Shown here piece after piece: positions 22,466 to 27,196 of a stretch of 27,196 bases of DNA (the first letter of the stretch is position 1; the number at the start of each line of letters is the position of its first letter). Below the pieces are notes generated by a model, which was not told where the DNA came from, ran no database searches, and saw only the letters and a list, made by a program, of their open reading frames with translations. This DNA comes from an uncultured Oscillospiraceae bacterium (GTDB lineage: Bacteria > Bacillota > Clostridia > Oscillospirales > Ruminococcaceae), in contig CABUEI010000027.1 of the NCBI GenBank assembly GCA_902490585.1, forward strand, positions 1 to 27,196. Reading direction: 5' to 3'. The position numbers and the translations under genes are program-made.

Positions 22466-23017
22466 TCACCTCCGAGCCTGCGTCAGTTCTTTGTAATTGC
22501 GCCAGTAGTAATAGAAGATCTCAAGCATTTTGCCCGCCGTGTCTTTCGGATCTTCTACAAATTCAACAGAAAAACCGTATCTGCTTGCACTGCTCCAGGC
22601 TTTCAGCGTGGCATAGACATTAGCGCCTATATCCTTATTCTTTCGCTGTGGCGACATATCCATCTGCCATTTAGGCACCTGATAGGACTTTAACGCACCC
22701 CACGAGCTTACATTTTCAAGAAGCAATGTAAAACCGTTTGCAAGCTGTGAAGCGGCACTCATTTCCTTTTCTATGCGTGCCCTGTCCTGCATAATGTTGT
22801 TATATATCTCGTCTACATTCGCCTTGCGTTCTACAGCACAAGACAGGGAAAAGTCCCTGCCCTCCGCCATAAACGAATAATCGCCGAAATCCAGCTTTCT
22901 TTTTTCCGTCATTACTCCGCACTCGCCGAGCTTGTCAATAATGTGCTTGTTCTGCTGTTCCCGAGTATCATAGATAACGGTTACGGTTTTCATAAATGTC
23001 TTTTTATCAAAACTCAT
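22466..23017 (-). CDS. ERCC4-domain nuclease
   Basis: I chose the ATG at 23015-23017 (MSFDKKTFMKTV), preceded by GAGGTGG overlapping the end of ssb; a longer frame would start inside ssb without a site. The 183-aa protein has the XPF/Mus81-type nuclease pattern: 'VIYDTREQ' (Asp17), 'KLDFGDYSF' (Asp46) and 'AVERKANVDEI' (Glu63-Arg-Lys65). These correspond to the metal-binding D...GD...ERK...D residues. Phage ERCC4 proteins are thought to cut branched or replication DNA. There is no helix-hairpin-helix domain, so it is a single-domain form. It lies between ssb and the initiator gene. Confidence 0.88.
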   Translation of the reverse strand: MSFDKKTFMKTVTVIYDTREQQNKHIIDKLGECGVMTEKRKLDFGDYSFMAEGRDFSLSCAVERKANVDEIYNNIMQDRARIEKEMSAASQLANGFTLLLENVSSWGALKSYQVPKWQMDMSPQRKNKDIGANVYATLKAWSSASRYGFSVEFVEDPKDTAGKMLEIFYYYWRNYKELTQARR

Positions 23018-23027
23018 AGCCACCTCA

Positions 23028-23477
23028 TCAGAACGGGTAATCATCGTCGTCATCATCGGGTGTTACTACTGCCGAGCTTGCCGGAATGGTTGGTGCATTA
23101 TATGAAGCAGCCGCAGGTGCAGGCGTATAACCTGTCGTACCGGAAGAACTGCTATCCTTCTTCTCACCCGTGAATGTCGAACGGTCAACAACTATTTCTG
23201 TAACGTATGCTGTATTGCCGTTCTTGTCCTGGTAGCTTCTCGTCTGAATTTCACCTTCAATGAGTATCATGCGTCCCTTAGCGAAATATCTTGATATAAA
23301 TTCCGCCTCGTTACGCCATGCAACAATGTTAAGAAAATCGGTCTTTTTTTCTTCTCCTTTTGTCTGAAATCTGCGGTCAACCGCTATTCTGAACGACAGC
23401 ACAGATACTCCTGACGGCGTGGATTTAAGTTCAAGGTCGTTTACGATACGTCCCATAAGAATTGCCTTATTGTACAT
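23028..23477 (-). CDS. ssb: Single-stranded DNA-binding protein
   Basis: The 149-aa protein opens 'MYNKAILMGRIVNDLELK', has 'VLSFRIAVDRRFQTK' and 'TDFLNIVAWRNEAEFISRYFAKG' and ends in the acidic tip 'DDDDDDYPF'. This is the classic bacterial-type SSB: an OB fold of about 105 residues, a Ser/Ala/Pro-rich linker and the C-terminal peptide that binds replication and repair partners. It protects ssDNA during phage replication and recombination. The gene begins directly next to the stop of the nuclease gene and precedes the ERCC4 nuclease. Confidence 0.96.
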   Translation of the reverse strand: MYNKAILMGRIVNDLELKSTPSGVSVLSFRIAVDRRFQTKGEEKKTDFLNIVAWRNEAEFISRYFAKGRMILIEGEIQTRSYQDKNGNTAYVTEIVVDRSTFTGEKKDSSSSGTTGYTPAPAAASYNAPTIPASSAVVTPDDDDDDYPF

Positions 23478-24284
23478 TTAGTCCTCCATGTCCTCAATAT
23501 TGCTGTCGATTATCTCGTCCCTGTAGTTTATTATCTCCGAAAGCACCTTAGTGTGACGACAGTAATTGCACTTTTCGCACCTCTGAGGTATCAGCTTACC
23601 TTCCTTTATCATCTTGTAACGTGGCGATAAGGTCTTTACCGTAAAAAGTGCCTCGTCAAGATTTTCCTGCGGTATGTAGTATAACTGCAAGTCAGGCTCA
23701 GGCTTCTGTTTTGTTATCGCCGCTATATAGAACGGCAAGCGTTTGCCTGTATTCTGCCTTACGATTTCCTGATAGATCGCACCCTGTATGTCATAGCCCC
23801 AGTAATCAATGAAATGCTGCCATGCTCCAAACTCAGAGTTATAAACCTCGTCAAAGTCCTTGACACATTTCAGATCAACTATTGCTTTATCCGGATGATA
23901 GCTGTCAACCTTGATCTTATACGGCACACCGGCTATCTCACCGATGAAGATAACCTGCTTTTCGCCTGCCATATACCTTGAAAACAGCTCATCTCTTTCT
24001 GCACGCTGTATCATAGTTTCTGCGTGCTTGTATTCGCTTTTCAGATCGCCGTTTCGTGTGAATATCTCAGGGTGCTGTGCTCTGAAAATGTCGAGCGTCC
24101 CCTCATAGTGTGCGTCAACGTAAGAGCCGACAAGAAGAGAAGTCGTAACTTCTCTCTCGTACTCTCCGTTAAGTTCAGCCAGTGCCGAGCTTTCACATTT
24201 CTTAAATGCCTTGAACTGAGATGAGCCCATATATTTTCTGCTCATCTCAGTGCTGAAATAGTTTTCCGAGTTTACTTCTATCAT
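23478..24284 (-). CDS. PD-(D/E)XK exonuclease-like protein with possible Fe-S cluster
   Basis: I chose the ATG at 24282-24284 (MIEVNSENYFST), which overlaps the ATPase stop as ATGA and follows GGAGG by nine bases, over an ATG 69 nt upstream. The 268-aa protein has 'YMGSSQFKAFKKCESSALAEL', 'LLVGSYVDAHYEG', then 'YKIKVDSYHPDKAIVDLKC' with Asp127 and Asp137-Leu-Lys139, the D...(D/E)xK site, and 'WGYDIQGAIYQEI' with the usual QxxxY. This is the DUF3799/RecB-like exonuclease family of phages. Cys30 and Cys236, Cys239, Cys242 ('RCEKCNYC') resemble the four-cysteine cluster of Cas4 and AddB nucleases. It follows the SMC-like ATPase and precedes ssb, a recombination module. Confidence 0.88.
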   Translation of the reverse strand: MIEVNSENYFSTEMSRKYMGSSQFKAFKKCESSALAELNGEYEREVTTSLLVGSYVDAHYEGTLDIFRAQHPEIFTRNGDLKSEYKHAETMIQRAERDELFSRYMAGEKQVIFIGEIAGVPYKIKVDSYHPDKAIVDLKCVKDFDEVYNSEFGAWQHFIDYWGYDIQGAIYQEIVRQNTGKRLPFYIAAITKQKPEPDLQLYYIPQENLDEALFTVKTLSPRYKMIKEGKLIPQRCEKCNYCRHTKVLSEIINYRDEIIDSNIEDMED

Positions 24285-25708
24285 AAGTAGTTTACCTCCA
24301 GCTCTCCGTCCGTTGTTCTTGTAGCGATAAACTGCAAGCCTTTTTCCTTGCACTTTTCGTACAGATGCTGTCTGTTCTCGGTGCTGAGCTTTTCTGTGCC
24401 GTCAATAAGTATCAGCTGTAAAGCATTAGGCTTTGAAACGGTAACATCAATGCAAAGGTTCAGCTTTTCGCCCTCGGAAAGATTGCTGACCGGCAAGCCG
24501 TGAATAAGCGGTATGCCGTTTTCAACTGTAAAGCCCTCAATCGGTATCGTTGCATTTTCAAGTATCATACCCGGCAGACTGCGTGCAAGCTCTATCTTCT
24601 CTGTCAGCTTGTCCGCCTTGCTTTTAAGCTCCTTGACCTCAGATTCCATATTAACCATACGGTTATATTCGTTCAGGTGCTTTTTCATCGCTTCTGCTGT
24701 CTTTACCTCAGCTTCAAGCTCTGATGTGTCTATCCGCTCTTTTGAAAGGCAGTCCTGCGCTGTTTTCATATCGCCGTCAAGCTTTGCTATCTTTTCACGG
24801 TAGGTAGCTTCAGCGACCGCCAGCTTATCCGCATAGATTGTATCGAATGTGCCGAGCTTTTCCTCTGCCGCCTTTATCTCCGCCTTTTTGCGCTCGATCT
24901 CAGCGATAAGGCTTTCCTTTTCGGCGGAAATACGGTTCTTTTCGTTTGTAAGCTCTATTTCCTTTTCGGCTTCATAGCCCCTTACCTTGTTGTTATAGCT
25001 ATCCATAAAGGCTCTTGCACGGTCGATAAGATTGTTGTTGCGCTGCGCTTCCGTTATCTTGGCATAAACGCCCCCGACATCGTATTTGTCCCATTTTTCA
25101 GCGTCAAAATGTTCGGGTATGTCTTTTGCTATGTCCTCGATGAACGCCCGCTTATGGCGCATTTCACGCTGTATATCCTGTCTTTCAATGAAATAGTCAC
25201 CGTGATCGCTCTGAATGTCTGAAAGAACCTGTAAAATATTCTGCTGATAGTCAACGCCGCTCGGTATCTCACCAAACTGCTCTTTTATCCAGTTCAGGTC
25301 CCAGTCAAAATCTATCATATCAAGAATTATTCTGTTCTGTTCTTTTTCGGGGAGAGCAATAAACCTGACCGGATCTATCTGAAGTGGCGTGAATATCGAC
25401 TGCAAGAAACTTTCGGGAGCAGGCACATCACGTCCGCCTTCCTTGATAGACTTGTAATCTGCCTGTCCGCTTCTTTTCTTGCGGTCTATGTACAATCCGC
25501 TGTCAGTTTCTATGATAATTTCGCCCTCATTCTCGCCTTTTTTGAGAACATAAGAGCGGTCAGAGCGGTTTGTCAGTGCATAGCGTATAGCGTCAATTAC
25601 AGATGTCTTGCCTGCGCCGTTTGTGCCGGTTATCTCAACCGACTGTCCGTCAAGCTCGGTTTCTGAGATACCGAACAGGTTCTTGATCTTGATTTTTGTT
25701 GTTTTCAT
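24281..25708 (-). CDS. SMC/RecN-like AAA ATPase
   Basis: The 475-aa protein has Walker A 'GTNGAGKT' (28-35), a long coiled-coil region (about 220-390), the ABC-type signature 'LSEGEKL' (410-416) and a Walker B-like 'LILIDGTEKL' around 433-442, where the base after Asp436 is Gly rather than the usual Glu, with Glu439 nearby. This is the RecF/RecN/SbcC-like architecture of phage ATPases beside nucleases. It probably handles DNA ends with the following PD-(D/E)XK nuclease, analogous to SbcCD. It overlaps the next gene by ATGA and the preceding one by four bases. An exact functional name is not possible from sequence alone. Confidence 0.88.
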   Translation of the reverse strand: MKTTKIKIKNLFGISETELDGQSVEITGTNGAGKTSVIDAIRYALTNRSDRSYVLKKGENEGEIIIETDSGLYIDRKKRSGQADYKSIKEGGRDVPAPESFLQSIFTPLQIDPVRFIALPEKEQNRIILDMIDFDWDLNWIKEQFGEIPSGVDYQQNILQVLSDIQSDHGDYFIERQDIQREMRHKRAFIEDIAKDIPEHFDAEKWDKYDVGGVYAKITEAQRNNNLIDRARAFMDSYNNKVRGYEAEKEIELTNEKNRISAEKESLIAEIERKKAEIKAAEEKLGTFDTIYADKLAVAEATYREKIAKLDGDMKTAQDCLSKERIDTSELEAEVKTAEAMKKHLNEYNRMVNMESEVKELKSKADKLTEKIELARSLPGMILENATIPIEGFTVENGIPLIHGLPVSNLSEGEKLNLCIDVTVSKPNALQLILIDGTEKLSTENRQHLYEKCKEKGLQFIATRTTDGELEVNYL

Positions 25709-26241
25709 GCGTTACCTCCTAATGCGTCGGGTGCTTTTCTGCTTTCAATCTTCTGTTTCTCTGCCAGTGAACAGTCCCAGCAAAGACTTTTGCCGTACTT
25801 ATCGTATGACATCTGAGCTATCTGCTCGGCAGAAAATTTGCCGTTTCCTGTTATTTCTTTTCCGCAGTCGGCACAAGTCCTTTCAGTCTGAGCTATCTGC
25901 GGTACTGTCGGACGTATCCTAAGTCCGCCGACTTTTTCACGACCGAACGTCACAGTCGGATCAAAGTACACCTGTATAGCACGTCCTGCCCAGTCTTCTA
26001 TATATGGAGCGTTGTACAGCTTCTGTATCTGCTTCATATTTGTCTTATTCAGTATAAACGGCTTCTGACCGTTCTTGAGGTGTGCCACTACCTCGTATTC
26101 TTTTTTACCGTTCACGCCTACAATTTCTTCACGGCGGACATAATCAATTACGACTACTATATCCTGACCGTTCGGAAGTGAGTACGCTCCGAGGTAATTC
26201 GGGTTCGTAAGCAATTTCCAATGCGTTTTTATTTCCGGCAT
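25705..26241 (-). CDS. Conserved phage protein with C-terminal zinc ribbon
   Basis: The 178-aa protein begins 'MPEIKTHWKLLTNPNYLG', and has 'KPFILNKTNMKQIQKLYNAPYIEDWAGRAIQVYFD' (read in two parts) and 'KVGGLRIRP'. Family members with the same 'LGAY...LNkTN...I...yg.pyiedW.Gk.I.ly' pattern occur next to recombination genes in many Firmicutes phages, without known function. The C-terminus has 'CADCGKEI' and 'YGKSLCWDC', a four-Cys zinc ribbon. A DNA-binding role beside the ATPase is plausible. It shares a base with the previous gene (TAATG) and overlaps the next by ATGA. Confidence 0.82.
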   Translation of the reverse strand: MPEIKTHWKLLTNPNYLGAYSLPNGQDIVVVIDYVRREEIVGVNGKKEYEVVAHLKNGQKPFILNKTNMKQIQKLYNAPYIEDWAGRAIQVYFDPTVTFGREKVGGLRIRPTVPQIAQTERTCADCGKEITGNGKFSAEQIAQMSYDKYGKSLCWDCSLAEKQKIESRKAPDALGGNA

Positions 26242-26420
26242 TACTTTTTACCGTTCCTTTCTGCTTTTCTAAGCGTGTATACGCACTTCCCGACCGCCAT
26301 ATCAAACCTTTTACAGTCGCTGTAGCAGTGCATCATACACACCGGTGCATATTTGTAGTACGGGCATAATACCCAGTTGTGATTCTGTCCTGCGGTCTTG
26401 CCGCAGTGTGAGCAGGTCAT
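26241..26420 (-). CDS. 59-aa Cys-rich small protein, probable zinc finger
   Basis: The ATG (26418-26420) overlaps the TGA of the methyltransferase as ATGA and the TAA shares a base with the next ATG. The product has seven cysteines: 'CSHCGK' near the start, Cys19, Cys28, then 'HCYSDCKRF' and Cys46, with a His at several positions. The first pair resembles half of a zinc ribbon. I do not recognise a family. Both ends overlap neighbouring genes, and such small Cys-rich proteins are often missed in phage annotation. A role with the methyltransferase or recombination module is guessed from position only. Confidence 0.7.
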   Translation of the reverse strand: MTCSHCGKTAGQNHNWVLCPYYKYAPVCMMHCYSDCKRFDMAVGKCVYTLRKAERNGKK

Positions 26421-27058
26421 TCCTTTTTTGATGAGAACAGCTCTGATAAATTCATCTGTTCACCTATAGCTGATGTGCTACCGTTAAAGCTCTTATCTGC
26501 CTGTTCTGCGTTTGCTACCATTTGTTTATAATAGCTGCTTTTAAGTTCGATACCTATCGCACGTCTACCAAGTCCGAGGGCTACAAACGGAACAGATCCT
26601 ATACCGCCGAAAGGATCAAGAACAATATCATTCGGGTTAGTCCATAGCTCTACACAGCGTTTAATTACTTCAAGCTGTAAAGGACATATATGACGTTCAT
26701 CCTTTTCTTCTCGTGCCGAGTTTTTTTGTAGAGTATCACTCTGACGTATATCCATCCACACAGGAGAAGCGTACTGTTGCCACACATCGCACGGGAAGCT
26801 ATCGTCAGTATGAGTTACACGTTCCGGATTATCTCCGGGCTTACGCATTGTCAGAATGTAATCAGGTATTCCCTGACGATTCATAGCACTGTCTTTTTTT
26901 ATCTGTTTATACAACAATCCAAGAGCTTTTGTTCTCTGCATTTCGGTGACCGGGTTTTTCCATATCGTTACACGACTGTGATAGATAAAACCGCAATCTT
27001 CGAATACCTGACGAATTATTGCAGGAAAATCTTTAAGACCCCCCCCGGAGTCCTGCAT
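26417..27058 (-). pseudogene. Phage DNA methyltransferase lacking its N-terminal part
   Basis: The C-terminal 200 residues match the beta-class phage methyltransferases: 'CGFIYHSRVTIWKNPVTEMQ', 'LLYKQIKKDSAMNRQGIPDY', 'VWQQYASPVWMDIRQSDTLQ', and motif I 'VLDPFGGIGSVPFVALGLGR' (Asp and Gly residues for S-adenosylmethionine). In intact members about 100 residues with the S/DPPF catalytic motif IV stand before 'GLKDFPAIIRQ'. Here the frame stays open only to 27103, where TAA (27106-27104) closes it, and no SPPF or DPPY is found. Homology stops at the run of eight G (27039-27046). The protein would have the cofactor site without the catalytic loop, so it is likely inactive unless a frameshift or rearrangement restores the rest. 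Confidence 0.7.
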
Positions 27059-27067
27059 TCCGGGGGG
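27039..27067. repeat. GC-rich inverted repeat at the methyltransferase break
   Basis: CCCCCCGGA (27041-27049) and TCCGGGGGG (27059-27067) form a perfect 9-bp stem with a nine-base loop. The left arm is preceded by two more C (8 in all). The break in methyltransferase homology falls within this structure. It could be the tip of a small inserted element, a phase-variable tract or an assembly junction. Confidence 0.6.
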
Positions 27068-27196
27068 CTGTTGTGCATCTATCAGGAGTAGTTCCGCCTT
27101 GTATTACGAACGAGTACATTGTCGGGGAGTTCTTCTAAAAATAAGGCTATCACAAATTCGTGGAAAATGTGTGTAATTTCAGGAAAAGATTGGAGA

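Noticed and set aside
24285..24353. Upstream start of the nuclease gene
   Set aside because: It would overlap the ATPase gene by 73 bases without a ribosome site, while the ATG at 24284 has GGAGG and an ATGA overlap.

Overview
The window is a single co-oriented block of about 27 kb from a tailed bacteriophage or prophage with siphovirus gene order. All recognisable genes lie on the minus strand, so transcription runs from position 27196 towards 1. Protein families, strong GGAGG-type ribosome sites and moderate GC suggest a host in the Bacillota, probably a gut-type Clostridia (Ruminococcus-like). This host call is inference. No integrase, repressor, tRNA, rRNA, IS transposase or CRISPR array is visible, so the window alone cannot tell a prophage from a lytic phage.

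Regions in transcription order. (1) 27196-20773, DNA metabolism and replication: a phage DNA methyltransferase whose 5' part is missing, a 59-aa Cys-rich protein, a conserved phage protein with a zinc ribbon, an SMC/RecN-like ATPase, a PD-(D/E)XK nuclease with a possible Fe-S cysteine set, SSB, an ERCC4-type nuclease, a winged-helix replication initiator carrying iteron-like 11-bp repeats, a DnaC-like loader, and a 42-aa Cys protein. Most are linked by ATGA or TAATG overlaps. (2) 20792-20415, a sigma-region-4/ArpU-like regulator. (3) 20287-18970, an AT-rich cargo pair: a Panacea-domain (DUF4065) protein followed by a protein with C-terminal membrane segments, probably a toxin-antitoxin or defence unit. 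(4) 18796-13559, packaging and portal: TerS, TerL, portal, and a minor capsid protein fused to an ADP-ribosyltransferase-like domain, with a coupled 46-aa ORF behind it. (5) 13430-12935, a moron-like cassette: a DUF2829/Tad2 anti-Thoeris homologue with hairpin terminators on both sides. (6) 12907-9141, scaffold, capsid, connectors, tail terminator and tail tube. (7) 9126-1047, tail chaperones joined by an apparent +1 (or -2) frameshift, tape measure, a small tail protein and a 1291-aa tail protein ending in an S74 chaperone domain. (8) 1044-1, two small proteins, a holin and the first codons of the next gene, probably the endolysin.

The core is conventional. The interest lies in what is set into it: a candidate replication origin inside the initiator gene, a Panacea pair, a virion protein with an ADP-ribosyltransferase-like domain and a small coupled partner, a Tad2 anti-defence gene isolated by terminators, a shared 'hairpin-TTATACCCAAAA-ribosome site' leader in front of both tad2 and terS, and a methyltransferase cut short at a G-tract and hairpin. 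All calls come from reading the sequence by eye; no database search was run.
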